Assembly: GCF_005877005.1 (NCBI RefSeq) | Contig: NZ_SSNH01000014.1 | Coordinates: 1 to 64,000, forward strand | Source: Sinomonas susongensis | Lineage (GTDB): Bacteria > Actinomycetota > Actinomycetes > Actinomycetales > Micrococcaceae | Reading direction: 5' to 3' | Length of the DNA stretch: 64,000 nucleotides | In this document: positions 7,979 to 16,281 of the stretch, one piece after another | Position numbering within the stretch: the first letter of the stretch is position 1 | Layout of the letters: every line of letters begins with the position of its first letter | Position numbers and translations under genes: made by a program | The notes under the pieces: model-generated | Told to the model about the DNA's origin: nothing | The model's database searches: none | The model's input: only the letters and a program-made list of their open reading frames with translations

Positions 7979-9676
7979 ATGCCGGATCGTCTACCTCGCC
8001 GTCTCCAAGGCCTGCTCCGCGAGTTCGTTTCTCGTGCTGAAGAGCTCATGCGCCTGCAGGAGCACATGAATGGCCTGCTTTCCGCCGTCGTCTCGATCGC
8101 AGAGGACCTGGCACTCCAGTCCGTTCTCGAGCGCGTCGTCGAATCCGCCCGCACCCTCGTCGGCGCACGGTACGGTGCCCTCGGGGTCATAGCCGAAGGG
8201 CATACGCTCAGCCACTTCGTCACCGCTGGCACCGATGAGGAGACCGCCCAGCTGCTGCGCGAGCTCACCGCGCCGGAAGGCCCTCTGGGGGAACTCCTGC
8301 GCAACCCACGACCGCTCCGGCTCCACGATCTCCGCGACCTCCCGGTCTCGATGGCCTTCCCCGCGGACGATCCGCCTCTTCACACCCTCCTCGAGGTTCC
8401 GCTCCGGGTCCGGGACTCCGTCTTCGGGACCCTGTACCTCACCGACAAGGAGGACGGCGAGGACTTCTCGGTGGAGGACGAGGAACTCGCCGTCGCCTTC
8501 GCCGCGGCGGCCGGCGTCGCCATCCAGAATGCCCGCCTCTATGACGACAGCCGCCGCCGTCAACGGTGGCTCGAAGCGAGCATGGAGGCCAGCACGACCC
8601 TCATCGTTCCCGGAGGAGCGGGTTCCGACTTCGACAGCCTCGCGGGCGACCTTGATGCGTCCTCCGATCTCGACCTCGTGGCGGAGCGGGCCCTTCACGC
8701 GAGCGACTCGGTCCTCGCCGTCATTGCCCGGCCTGAGGAGGAGCGTCTGGAGGTGCGCACCGCGGTCGGAACTCTGGCCCTCAGCGCGGGAGAAGACCTT
8801 CCCTTCTCGGCCGCCCTGAAGCACGTGGACGAACAGGGCAAGCCCGTCATGATCACCAACGCCGCAGAGGTCTTCGGACCCGAGGCCGCCGAGAAGCTCG
8901 GTGAGATTCTCGCCGTTCCGCTCGGCCACAGCGGAATCGGGAATCGGCTGCTCATCCTGGCGCGGGCCCAGGGCGGTGGCCCCTACCCGTCGTCGGACCT
9001 CGACTCCGCCGCCGTCTTCGGCTCCCACGTCGGCCTTGCCCTCGATCTCAACCGTGCGAATCGCCAGCGCGAGCACGCACTCCTCTCGGTCGACCGCGAC
9101 CGCATCGCGCAGGATCTCCACGACCTGGTCATCCAGCGGCTCTTCGCCGCCGGCCTGAGCGTCCAGAACCTGCGCCGCTTCACGACGGACCCCACCGCGG
9201 AGGCCCGCATCACGAAGGTCACCGAGGAGCTGGACGAGACCATCCGGGAGCTCCGGAACACGATCTATTCGCTCCGGGCGGAGGAAGAGGCAGACGAATC
9301 CTTCTCCCAGATCCTCCTCAACACCGTACGGGAAGGCCTGCTGAACTCGCCGATCCGGCCCCGGATCAGCGTGGCCGGGCGCATCGACGACGTCCCCGGG
9401 CCGATAGCCCGCCAGCTCCTCGCGGTCGTCTCCGAGGCAGTGAGCAACGCAGTGCGGCATTCGGGGGCCCAAGGGGTCAGCGTCGCGGTGACCAGCGACG
9501 ACTCCTCGCTCGAGGTGGTCATCGAGGACGACGGCCGAGGCTTCTCCGACCCCGAGCGCCTGAGCGGGCTCGCGAACATCGAGCACCGCGCCGAGAGGCT
9601 CGGCGGAACGAGCGTGTTCGAGAGCGCTCCGGGTGAAGGGACGAAGATCACCTGGCGGGTCCCGTTGGCGGAATAG
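7979..9676 (+). CDS. GAF-domain sensor histidine kinase, DevS/DosT-like
   Basis: A 565-residue kinase built like mycobacterial DevS/DosT: two GAF domains (about residues 45-190 and 225-360), a HisKA_3 dimerisation domain with the phospho-accepting H381 in DRIAQDLHDLVIQRLF, and a HATPase domain (N box around N490, G box DDGRGFS near 518). No transmembrane segment, so cytosolic. At the place where DevS carries the haem-ligating histidine (before PPM/PPL in GAF-1), this protein has D130-D131, so haem-based O2/NO sensing as in DevS is doubtful. The ATG at 7979 has GGAGG eight bases upstream. It converges with a DevR-like response regulator 21 bases away, its likely partner. Confidence 0.92.
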   Translation: MPDRLPRRLQGLLREFVSRAEELMRLQEHMNGLLSAVVSIAEDLALQSVLERVVESARTLVGARYGALGVIAEGHTLSHFVTAGTDEETAQLLRELTAPEGPLGELLRNPRPLRLHDLRDLPVSMAFPADDPPLHTLLEVPLRVRDSVFGTLYLTDKEDGEDFSVEDEELAVAFAAAAGVAIQNARLYDDSRRRQRWLEASMEASTTLIVPGGAGSDFDSLAGDLDASSDLDLVAERALHASDSVLAVIARPEEERLEVRTAVGTLALSAGEDLPFSAALKHVDEQGKPVMITNAAEVFGPEAAEKLGEILAVPLGHSGIGNRLLILARAQGGGPYPSSDLDSAAVFGSHVGLALDLNRANRQREHALLSVDRDRIAQDLHDLVIQRLFAAGLSVQNLRRFTTDPTAEARITKVTEELDETIRELRNTIYSLRAEEEADESFSQILLNTVREGLLNSPIRPRISVAGRIDDVPGPIARQLLAVVSEAVSNAVRHSGAQGVSVAVTSDDSSLEVVIEDDGRGFSDPERLSGLANIEHRAERLGGTSVFESAPGEGTKITWRVPLAE

Positions 9677-9697
9677 GACTATCGCTTGCCGGAAGGG

Positions 9698-10366
9698 CTA
9701 GCGCTGCCCTGCTTGGGCGAGGTACAGCGCGGCCTGCGTCCGCCTCTCGAATCCGAGCTTGGCGAGCATCGAGGAGACGTAGTTCTTGACCGTCTTCTCC
9801 GCGAGCCGCAATTCCTCGCCGATCTGACGATTGGTCAGGCCCTGCCCGATGAGCACAAGGACCCGGCGCTCTTGAGGGCTCAGGACGTCCAGTCGCGGAT
9901 CAGCGACGGCGCCGGCCACGATCCCCTTGAGTGCCGCATCCCGCAGGATCGGGTCGAAGAGGGATTCGCCGTTGGCCGCGCGGCGAATGGCGTTGGCAAG
10001 GTCGTGGCTGCGGATCTGCTTGAGCACATAGCCGGAGGCGCCTGCGAGGATCGCTGCGCGGAGAGCCTGATCGTCGTCGTAGCTCGTGAGGATGAGGCAG
10101 CGGATGCGCGCGTCCACCGACCGCACGTCCCGGCAGACTTCGATCCCCGTACCGTCTGTCAGCCGCCCGTCCAGGACTGCGACGTCGGGCCTCAGAGCCG
10201 GTATGCGGCGGGACGCCTCGTGGGCGGAGTAGCTCTCCCCCACAACTTCCATCCCCTCGTGCTCGAGCAGGTCGCGGAGACCCTGGCGAACGAGCTCGTG
10301 GTCATCCAGGATGAACACCCGGATCGCGTCGACACGCGTCTTCTCTACTGCAGTTGGCGTTGTCAT
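9698..10366 (-). CDS. NarL/LuxR-family response regulator, DevR/DosR-like
   Basis: A 222-residue regulator close in sequence to mycobacterial DosR/DevR. The receiver domain holds the acidic pair in FILDDHE and phospho-acceptor D66 in VAVLDGRL, followed by LILTSYDDDQ and AGASGYVLKQI. The C-terminal LuxR helix-turn-helix reads LTNRQIGEELRLAEKTVKNY. The ATG at 10366 is preceded by GGGAG about 11 bases upstream; an ATG six codons further upstream is possible. The gene converges with the GAF kinase, its expected phosphodonor. A DosR-box-like site lies at 10586-10605. Confidence 0.92.
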   Translation of the reverse strand: MTTPTAVEKTRVDAIRVFILDDHELVRQGLRDLLEHEGMEVVGESYSAHEASRRIPALRPDVAVLDGRLTDGTGIEVCRDVRSVDARIRCLILTSYDDDQALRAAILAGASGYVLKQIRSHDLANAIRRAANGESLFDPILRDAALKGIVAGAVADPRLDVLSPQERRVLVLIGQGLTNRQIGEELRLAEKTVKNYVSSMLAKLGFERRTQAALYLAQAGQR

Positions 10367-10788
10367 GCCGAGACCGTCTCCCATCGCTTTGATGCTCTGC
10401 CCTGCTTCGCGACACCCCACTCGCGAGCGAGCAGCCAGGAGCCCCCAAGCCCTGTGCCCGAACCAGCAGACTCTAAGTCTCGGACGGGCGTGAGCCGCGC
10501 GCTAGGGACCAAAGTCGGTGATCGGCGTCGACCGCCGCGGCGGGAAGGACCGCGCCACGCCGAAATTCAACCTCAATGAGGCGAAATAGGGACTTTCAGC
10601 CCTATAGTGCCGCACATCACATGGGAGATCCTAGTGGAGGTGCTGTCCCAAGGGTCCTCAGAGCGCGAGGCCGCGGGACGCGCGTCGCTCAGCCGGGGAT
10701 CAGGCAGTGGTTCCCGCGGACAGAGTCCGATGTATTTCTTTTGGGCCGCGCTGCGAACGCAGCAGCGCGACCGTGGAAAGGAGCCGGC
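10367..10788. other. Divergent intergenic region, 422 bp
   Basis: Separates the response regulator from the gene of unknown function on the other strand and should hold both promoters. The DosR-box-like repeat at 10586-10605 is the only clear element. An open frame continues upstream of the ATG at 10789, but its peptide is low-complexity and lacks a ribosome site, so it was not called coding. Confidence 0.5.
10586..10605. promoter_or_regulatory. DosR-box-like inverted repeat
   Basis: ATAGGGACTTTCAGCCCTAT contains a perfect 6-bp inverted repeat (ATAGGG / CCCTAT, spacer 8) and the core GGGACTTT-N2-G-N-CC. The mycobacterial DosR consensus has GGGACT-WW-AGTCCC. It sits about 185 bases upstream of the gene at 10789 and 220 bases upstream of the response regulator, so it may be a target of that regulator. 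Confidence 0.5.
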
Positions 10789-11319
10789 ATGCTCGCCGAC
10801 ACCCCCGCCACTGTTCGTTCTCAACTCCAAGCAATTCCCTCCGAGCCGGAAGACTCACGATCCCGCTCCCTCCGGGCCCACCCTTCGAATCATCAGCCCT
10901 CCCCAGACGCCCCGCCGCAGCAATCGGTCGACGACGACCTGATGTCCCGCTGGGACCGGCTCCGGCTCGTGCTCATCGGACAGGGGCTCAGCGACTGCGA
11001 GGCCCGCACTGAGGTGGCACGCATTGCGGCGGGAGACGTGTGGGACGAGTTCGCCGACGAACTGCGCCGGCACCGTGCGGCCGGGCGCCAGACGGAGGCG
11101 AATGCAGTCGCCGTCGGGCTCCGCTCGATGCAGGGCGTGACGCAGCCGATCCTGAGGCACCCGGGCGACGTCTCGGTAGCACGCTCGGCGTTGGACCGCG
11201 CGCGTCGCCGCCTCAGCCACAACGGCAGTCTGCTCGACCGGCTCCAGGAGCGGCCCAACCCGCTGCGGCGTGCCGAGCACGCGTTCAGGATCCTCGAGGC
11301 GTTCCTGCGTCTGACGTGA
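10789..11319 (+). CDS. Protein of unknown function, 176 residues
   Basis: The ATG follows AAAGGAG with six-base spacing, a near-ideal start. The first 50 residues are Pro/Ser-rich and probably disordered (SEPEDSRSRSLRAHPSNHQP). From about residue 53 the chain is helical and charged (MSRWDRLRLVLIGQGLSDCE, then DEFADELRRHRAAGRQTEAN). No signal peptide, membrane segment or known catalytic motif was seen and no family was recognised. It lies behind a DosR-box-like site and beside a DevR-like regulator, so it may belong to that stress response. A hairpin terminator follows 19 bases after the stop. Confidence 0.7.
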   Translation: MLADTPATVRSQLQAIPSEPEDSRSRSLRAHPSNHQPSPDAPPQQSVDDDLMSRWDRLRLVLIGQGLSDCEARTEVARIAAGDVWDEFADELRRHRAAGRQTEANAVAVGLRSMQGVTQPILRHPGDVSVARSALDRARRRLSHNGSLLDRLQERPNPLRRAEHAFRILEAFLRLT

Positions 11320-11338
11320 TCCTGCACGCCCACAGACG

Positions 11339-11373
11339 GCCCGCGCAGGTGACAACGGGGTCACTGCGCGGGC
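11339..11373. terminator. GC-rich hairpin terminator
   Basis: Arms GCCCGCGCAGGTGAC and GTCACTGCGCGGGC pair with one bulged G across a 6-base loop, 19 bases after the stop of the preceding gene. No strong T-tract follows. Its symmetry may also serve the leftward genes that end at 11532. Confidence 0.65.
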
Positions 11374-11531
11374 TTCCGAACTCCTCGAAGCCGTCCGTCC
11401 GGCCCGTTTGTCCGTCCGCCTGAGCCGTGTCGGCGCAAAACCGGCGGCGTGTCGCGCGTGAGGGCAGGATAAGCGGGCCGGAAGGCCGCGCGACCCCGCC
11501 TCGCCAGTACCCAGTGGCCGCCCGGCTCGAG

Positions 11532-11768
11532 TCAGCCCTCACCCAGATCGTCCGCAACCCTGCGCAGGTCCTGGACCCAGCCGGTCGAGCGATTGGCTTG
11601 GGGCGATGCCGCCTCGAAGTTCGAAAGCGCCTCCGCGATGGACTCCAAGGCGGAGGCGATGTTCGCCTTCACGTCCGCGTATCCCTCTTCAGAGCGTGGA
11701 TCGGCGGAAGCGCTATTGAGCAGGTCGGCCCCGGCCCGCAGAATCAACGAGGCTTCGAGCTCGTTCAT
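11532..11768 (-). CDS. Small protein of unknown function, 78 residues
   Basis: A short, acidic, helical protein (MNELEASLILRAGADLLNSA, then ALESIAEALSNFEAA). Its ATG overlaps the TGA of the upstream gene by four bases (ATGA), so the two are translationally coupled and co-transcribed. No domain recognised. The size, the coupling and the character of its partner suggest a phage- or plasmid-derived pair; this is an impression, not a database result. Confidence 0.6.
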   Translation of the reverse strand: MNELEASLILRAGADLLNSASADPRSEEGYADVKANIASALESIAEALSNFEAASPQANRSTGWVQDLRRVADDLGEG

Positions 11769-12205
11769 CGCCTGCCGCCGTCAGCGGCATAGGCTGCTGC
11801 GATTCCTGGCAACGAGGCCTCGAACACCGTCTCGCCGCCGGGCATCACCATGTAGGCGAGGAACTCCTCGTCGAACGTCACGATCCCGGCGTCGACAGCC
11901 TCGAGCTTGGCCTTGATGAGCGAGGACAGCTGCCTCCAGCGCCGGCGCGCCACGTCCTGAGTTGTCCTCGACCCCTGAGTGGCATCAGGCACGAGCGGGT
12001 CGCTTCCCCGACCCGACGGCAAAGCACTGGGGAGGGCCAACGCGAGACGGAACCGGCGGTCGTCGGAGCTGAAGGCGACCTCGGCCTTTCCATGTTCGGA
12101 AGCGCAGCGGAACCCGTGGGCTCCGTGATCGGTGAGCATGAGCTGGATCTCTGCCTGAGAAGCGGAGCAGCTGACGGTGGCACCCCGGACATAGTTGCTT
12201 GTCAT
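11765..12205 (-). CDS. Phage-like protein of unknown function, 146 residues
   Basis: The C-terminal part (RRRWRQLSSLIKAKLEAVDA, then TFDEEFLAYMVMPGGETVFE) recalls conserved hypothetical proteins of actinobacterial phages and integrated elements. The N-terminal part is beta-rich, with alternating polar and hydrophobic residues. No catalytic motif seen. The ATG at 12205 lacks a ribosome site and begins only 14 bases after a strong hairpin (12220-12243), so the true start or mode of initiation is uncertain. An in-frame GTG at 12268 would read through the hairpin. Coupled to the 78-residue gene downstream. Confidence 0.6.
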   Translation of the reverse strand: MTSNYVRGATVSCSASQAEIQLMLTDHGAHGFRCASEHGKAEVAFSSDDRRFRLALALPSALPSGRGSDPLVPDATQGSRTTQDVARRRWRQLSSLIKAKLEAVDAGIVTFDEEFLAYMVMPGGETVFEASLPGIAAAYAADGGRR

Positions 12206-12219
12206 GATTAAGGGTAAGC

Positions 12220-12243
12220 CCGTCCACCCGGGCGGGTGGACGG
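12220..12243. terminator. Perfect 10-bp hairpin after pcaR
   Basis: CCGTCCACCC and GGGTGGACGG pair perfectly across a 4-base loop, 46 bases after the pcaR stop. Probably ends the pca-pcaR transcript. No long T-tract follows (CTTACCCTTAATC on the minus strand). It sits immediately upstream of the next leftward gene. Confidence 0.65.
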
Positions 12244-12289
12244 CCGCACCCCCAAACCTCGGACCCACGGCGGACGGCCGGGAAGGGCC

Positions 12290-13087
12290 CTACGCCACCC
12301 CCGCGGCCCGCGCGGCGTCGGCAATCCCAGCGGCGGCCTTCCGAAGTTCGGGGACGAGTCGCTGCACCTCGGCCTCCCTGTCCCCGTCGCCTTCGAGTCT
12401 CGCCGAGAGCGCGAGGTTGATCGCCGCGAGGGTGCGCCCGTCAGAGCCAAGCACGGGCACGGCGAGCGAGCGCAAGCCCACCTCGAGCTCCTGGTCGACG
12501 ACGGCGTAGCCCTGCCCCCGGACCCGCGTCAGCTCCGCTTCGATCGCCTCGCGCGATGTGAGGGTGCGGGGCGTGAGCGGGTCGAGGCGCGCGGTGGCGA
12601 AGTACGTTGCGAGGTCGGCGCCGGGGAGGGCCGCGAGGAGGACTCTGCCCATCGATGTCGCGTGGGCAGGGAAGCGGGTGCCCGGCGAGATCCCCACGGA
12701 GATGATGCGCCGTGTATGGATCCGTGCCAGGTAGACGATGTCGGTCCCGTCGAGGATCGCCATCGACGTGGACTCTCCCTCGCGGTGCGAGAGGTCCTCG
12801 AGGAACGGCTGCGCGAGCTCGGGCAGACGCTGGGCAGAGAGATACGAGTAGCCGAGCTGCAGCACGAGGGGGGTGAGGGCGAAGAGGCGTCCATCGGTGC
12901 GCATGTACCCGAGCTCGACGAGCGTGTGCAGGAACCGCCGGGCCGTGGCGCGCGTCAGCTCGGTCCTCGTGGCCACCTCGGAGAGGGTCATCTCCTGGTG
13001 GTCGGCATCGAAGGCACGGATCACGGCGAGGCCGCGGGCGAGCGACTGCACGAACTGGTCGCTCGGCGCCGACACTGCCTCACCCAT
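12290..13087 (-). CDS. pcaR: IclR-family regulator of the beta-ketoadipate genes
   Basis: A 265-residue IclR protein of the PcaR branch. N-terminal winged helix (residues about 10-75: FVQSLARGLAVIRAFDADHQ, LTRATARRFLHTLVELGY) and effector domain (FPAHATSMGRVLLAALPG, RGQGYAVVDQELEVGLRSLA). These features are typical of protocatechuate regulators that respond to beta-ketoadipate. ATG 13087 has GGAG with good spacing. It is the last gene of the leftward pca cluster, 103 bases after pcaJ, and may be transcribed with the operon or from its own promoter in that gap. Candidate targets are the repeats upstream of pcaH. Confidence 0.92.
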   Translation of the reverse strand: MGEAVSAPSDQFVQSLARGLAVIRAFDADHQEMTLSEVATRTELTRATARRFLHTLVELGYMRTDGRLFALTPLVLQLGYSYLSAQRLPELAQPFLEDLSHREGESTSMAILDGTDIVYLARIHTRRIISVGISPGTRFPAHATSMGRVLLAALPGADLATYFATARLDPLTPRTLTSREAIEAELTRVRGQGYAVVDQELEVGLRSLAVPVLGSDGRTLAAINLALSARLEGDGDREAEVQRLVPELRKAAAGIADAARAAGVA

Positions 13088-13130
13088 CACTGCTCCGCCT
13101 TTCCATGCCACGACCGTCGCTCAGCGGCAT

Positions 13131-13154
13131 AACCGTCCCACACCCGCGACGGTT
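13131..13154. promoter_or_regulatory. Inverted repeat upstream of pcaR
   Basis: AACCGTC and GACGGTT form a perfect 7-bp inverted repeat with a 10-base spacer in the gap between pcaJ and pcaR, 44 bases before the pcaR start. It could be an autoregulatory operator or a weak attenuating hairpin. It is unlike the elements upstream of pcaH. Confidence 0.35.
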
Positions 13155-13190
13155 CTGCCTTCTGGGGACGGCCATAGCAACGCTACTGTC

Positions 13191-13880
13191 TCAGCCCGCG
13201 AGCAGCGGGACGTCCATGAGTCCGGCGAGCTCGTCGAAGGTCACGCCGAACGTCTCACGGACGCGCACGCCGTCGTCCGCGATGAGGAAGACGGCCTTGT
13301 CCGTGTAGACCCGGGTGACGCAGCCGACTCCCGTGATGGGGTACGTGCACTCTGGGACGAGCTTCGACTTCCCGTCCTTCGTGAGCAGGGTCATCATGAC
13401 ATACACGTCCTTGGCGCCCGTCGCGAGGTCCATCGCGCCGCCGACGGCGGGGATCGCATCGGGTGCGCCGGTGTGCCAGTTCGCGAGGTCCCCCTTCGCG
13501 GACACCTGGAACGCACCCAGCACGCACACGTCGAGGTGGCCGCCGCGCATCATCGCGAAGGAATCCGCGTGGTGGAAGTAGCTCGCCCCGGGCAGCTCCG
13601 TCACGGGGATCTTGCCGGCGTTGATGAGGTCGGGGTCGATCTGCTCGCCCACAGCGACCGGCCCCATGCCGAGCATGCCGTTCTCGGTGTGGAGGGTGAT
13701 GTCCTGCTCCTCGGTGAGGTAGTTCGAGACGAGCGTCGGCTGGCCGATGCCGAGGTTCACGAACGAGCCAGGGGCGATGTCGCGCGCGACGAGCCGCGCG
13801 AGATCGTCGCGTCCGAGGGGGGCATCACTGGTCTTGGGGGCCGCCCCTGAGGAAACGGCCGACGTCGAAATCTCACTCAT
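13191..13880 (-). CDS. pcaJ: 3-oxoadipate CoA-transferase, subunit B
   Basis: A 229-residue class I CoA-transferase beta subunit. With PcaI it moves CoA from succinyl-CoA to 3-oxoadipate. The catalytic glutamate lies in the TENGMLG motif; GIGQPTLVSNYL, GGAMDLATGA and GVGCVTRVYTDKAVFLI are family landmarks. The first 20 residues are a Ser/Ala-rich extension. The ATG at 13880 lies four bases after the pcaI stop, and the ribosome site is within the end of pcaI. Both subunits are encoded side by side, as expected for this heterotetrameric enzyme. Confidence 0.95.
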   Translation of the reverse strand: MSEISTSAVSSGAAPKTSDAPLGRDDLARLVARDIAPGSFVNLGIGQPTLVSNYLTEEQDITLHTENGMLGMGPVAVGEQIDPDLINAGKIPVTELPGASYFHHADSFAMMRGGHLDVCVLGAFQVSAKGDLANWHTGAPDAIPAVGGAMDLATGAKDVYVMMTLLTKDGKSKLVPECTYPITGVGCVTRVYTDKAVFLIADDGVRVRETFGVTFDELAGLMDVPLLAG

Positions 13881-13884
13881 GCTC

Positions 13885-14544
13885 TCAGCCCACCTTGACG
13901 ATCGTGTTGACATAGATGCCCGGCGTCACGACGTTCTCCGGGTCGAGCGCGCCGATGGGGACGATCTCGGACACCTGCGCGACGGTCTGCTTCGCGGCGG
14001 CCGCCATAATGGGCCCGAAGTTCCGTGCGGTCTTGCGGTACACGAGGTTGCCCTTGCCGTCCGCCCTCAGCGCCTTGATGAGGGCGACGTCCGCGTGGAT
14101 CGGCGTCTCGAAGACCTGCCACTTGCCGTCGAGGAAACGCGTCTCCTTGCCCTCGGCGAGCATCGTGCCGTAGCCGGTCGGCGTGAAGAAGCCGCCGATT
14201 CCCGCGCCGGCCGCGCGGATGCGCTCGGCGAGGTTGCCCTGCGGGACGAGCTCGAGCTCGATCTCACCCGCGCGGTACTTCGCGTCGAAGTGCCACGAGT
14301 CGCTCTGCCGCGGGAACGAGCAGATCATCTTCCGCACCCGCCCCTCCTTGATGAGGAGCGCGAGGCCCTCGTCGGCTTGGCCCGCGTTGTTGTTGACGAC
14401 CGTCAGATCACGGGCACCGCCCTCGAGCAGTGCATCGATGAGCTCGAACGGCTGCCCCGCGTTGCCGAAGCCGCCGATCATGACCGTCGATCCGTCCTGA
14501 ACGCCGGCGACGGCTTCGGCGACGGTGTCCTTGAATTCCAGCAT
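13885..14544 (-). CDS. pcaI: 3-oxoadipate CoA-transferase, subunit A
   Basis: A 219-residue class I CoA-transferase alpha subunit, partner of PcaJ. The glycine-rich MIGGFGNAGQPFELIDAL segment near residue 22 and NNNAGQADEGLALLI near 51 are diagnostic. The ATG at 14544 follows AGGAAAAGGG. It lies 37 bases downstream of pcaF and four bases upstream of pcaJ in the pca operon. Confidence 0.95.
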   Translation of the reverse strand: MLEFKDTVAEAVAGVQDGSTVMIGGFGNAGQPFELIDALLEGGARDLTVVNNNAGQADEGLALLIKEGRVRKMICSFPRQSDSWHFDAKYRAGEIELELVPQGNLAERIRAAGAGIGGFFTPTGYGTMLAEGKETRFLDGKWQVFETPIHADVALIKALRADGKGNLVYRKTARNFGPIMAAAAKQTVAQVSEIVPIGALDPENVVTPGIYVNTIVKVG

Positions 14545-14581
14545 CCCTTTTCCTGTTCCCTCTCGGCCGGTTCCGTCTCGG

Positions 14582-15817
14582 CTACTTCGTGGCCGAGACG
14601 TTTTCGAGCACCACGGCGAGGCCCTGCCCGACGCCGATGCAGATGGCCGCGACGCCCCACCTCTCGCCGCTGCGCTGCAGTCCGCGAGCGAGCGTGCCGA
14701 GGATGCGTCCGCCGGAAGCGCCCAGCGGGTGTCCCATCGCGATGGCGCCGCCGTGCCGGTTCACGATCTCGGGATCGATCTTCCACGCGTCGAGGCACGC
14801 GAGGGACTGGGCGGCGAACGCTTCGTTGAGTTCGACGGCGCCGACCTGGTCCCACGTGATGCCCGCCTTCGCGAGCGCCCGGTTGGCGGCTTCGACCGGC
14901 GCGAAGCCGAAGAACTGGGGCTCGTTGGCGGCGGCTCCGCGGCCCGCAATGCGGGCGATCGGCTCGAGCCCGAGCACGCCGGCTGCATCCTCCGAGCCGA
15001 GCAGCACGGCCGACGCGCCGTCGGAGAGCGGGGACGCGTTGCCCGCGGTCACGGTACCGCCCGAGGTCGTCCCGGAGCGGTCGCCGTTGTCGGGACGGAA
15101 GGAGGTGCGCAGGCCCGCGAGCTTCTCGGCGCTCGAGCCGGGGCGGATGCCTTCGTCCCGCGCGAGGTCCGTCCCGGGCACGGGGACGACGAGGTCGTCG
15201 TAGAAGCCCTCGTTCCATGCCCTATCGGAGAGGTTGTGGGAGCGGGCGGCGAACTCGTCCTGCCGGTCGCGCCCGATGGCGTGGCGCTCGCGCAGCTGCT
15301 CGGTGGCCTCGCCGAGGGAAACGGTCCACTGCGACGGCATCTGCGGGTTCACGAGCCGCCAGCCGAGCGTCGTGGACGAGAGCTTCAGGTCCCCGGCCGG
15401 GTAGGGCTTCTCGGTCTTCGGGAGCACCCACGGAGCGCGGCTCATCGATTCGACGCCGCCGACGAGGACGACCTCGGCGTCGCCGACCGCGATCTGACGC
15501 GAGGCAATCATGGCCGCGTCCAGCGAGGAGCCGCACAGGCGGTTCACGGTCGTTCCGGGGATCGACGTCGGGAGGCCTGCGAGGAGCGTCGCCATGCGGG
15601 CGACGTTGCGGTTCTCCTCGCCCGCGCCGTTCGCGTTGCCGAAGATGACCTCGTCCACGGCGCTGTGCTCCAGGGCCTCCACGGTGAGCCCGGGCGCGCG
15701 GTCAACCACGGCGCGGACGATGTGCGCGGCAAGGTCGTCGGGTCGGACGCCGGCGAGGCCTCCGCCGAACTTGCCGAACGGCGTGCGGACCGCGTCGTAG
15801 ACAAATGCTTCCGTCAC
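14582..15817 (-). CDS. pcaF: 3-oxoadipyl-CoA thiolase
   Basis: A 411-residue thiolase that cleaves 3-oxoadipyl-CoA to succinyl-CoA and acetyl-CoA, the last step of the pathway. Nucleophile C95 is in VNRLCGSS, H363 in GHPLGASG and the second active cysteine C393 in CIGVGQG. The placement between pcaC and pcaI identifies it as PcaF rather than a general acetyl-CoA acetyltransferase. The start is a GTG that overlaps the pcaC stop (GTGA), with GAGGAAGAG upstream. Confidence 0.95.
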   Translation of the reverse strand: MTEAFVYDAVRTPFGKFGGGLAGVRPDDLAAHIVRAVVDRAPGLTVEALEHSAVDEVIFGNANGAGEENRNVARMATLLAGLPTSIPGTTVNRLCGSSLDAAMIASRQIAVGDAEVVLVGGVESMSRAPWVLPKTEKPYPAGDLKLSSTTLGWRLVNPQMPSQWTVSLGEATEQLRERHAIGRDRQDEFAARSHNLSDRAWNEGFYDDLVVPVPGTDLARDEGIRPGSSAEKLAGLRTSFRPDNGDRSGTTSGGTVTAGNASPLSDGASAVLLGSEDAAGVLGLEPIARIAGRGAAANEPQFFGFAPVEAANRALAKAGITWDQVGAVELNEAFAAQSLACLDAWKIDPEIVNRHGGAIAMGHPLGASGGRILGTLARGLQRSGERWGVAAICIGVGQGLAVVLENVSATK

Positions 15818-16281
15818 TGCTCTTCCTCACTGTCTTCTGCGTCTGCTTCGGCGAGGGTCCGCTGTGCGACCTTGAAGGCCGTATTGGCCGACGGCACCCC
15901 GCAGTAGATGGCGCTCTGCAGGATCACTTCCTTGATCTCGTCACGGGTGAGCCCGTTCCGAAGGGCCGCGCGGACGTGCATGGCGAACTCGTCCCAGTGC
16001 CCGTGCGCGATCATCGCGGTCAGCACCGCGACCGAACGCATCTGCCGCGTGAGCCCGGGCCGGGTCCAGATGCCGCCCCACGCGATGCGGGTGATCATGT
16101 TCTGGAACTCGGCCGTGAACTCGTCCGAGTTCGCGTTTGCGCGGTCGACGTGCGCGGCCCCGAGCACCTCGCGGCGCACCTCCATGCCGCCGTCGTACAG
16201 TTCGCGCTGCGTGGTGTCGGGCTGGACGGCACCCGCCCGCTCGTCGTGGGCCCAGTTCTCCCCCACCTGCTGGCCGCTCAC
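15814..16281 (-). CDS. pcaC: 4-carboxymuconolactone decarboxylase
   Basis: A 155-residue single-domain CMD-family protein that decarboxylates 4-carboxymuconolactone to 3-oxoadipate enol-lactone. Family landmarks are YDGGMEVRREVLGAAHVDRA at the start and the conserved block RNGLTRDEIKEVILQSAIYC with its cysteine. The C-terminus is an acidic Glu/Asp-rich tail. In many actinobacteria pcaC is fused to pcaD (pcaL); here they are separate genes overlapping by four bases (GTGA), so they are translationally coupled instead. Confidence 0.95.
   Translation of the reverse strand: MSGQQVGENWAHDERAGAVQPDTTQRELYDGGMEVRREVLGAAHVDRANANSDEFTAEFQNMITRIAWGGIWTRPGLTRQMRSVAVLTAMIAHGHWDEFAMHVRAALRNGLTRDEIKEVILQSAIYCGVPSANTAFKVAQRTLAEADAEDSEEEQ

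Noticed and set aside
10576-10788. N-terminal extension of the unknown gene
   Set aside because: Low-complexity peptide without ribosome site, and covers the promoter region; ATG 10789 has AAAGGAG.
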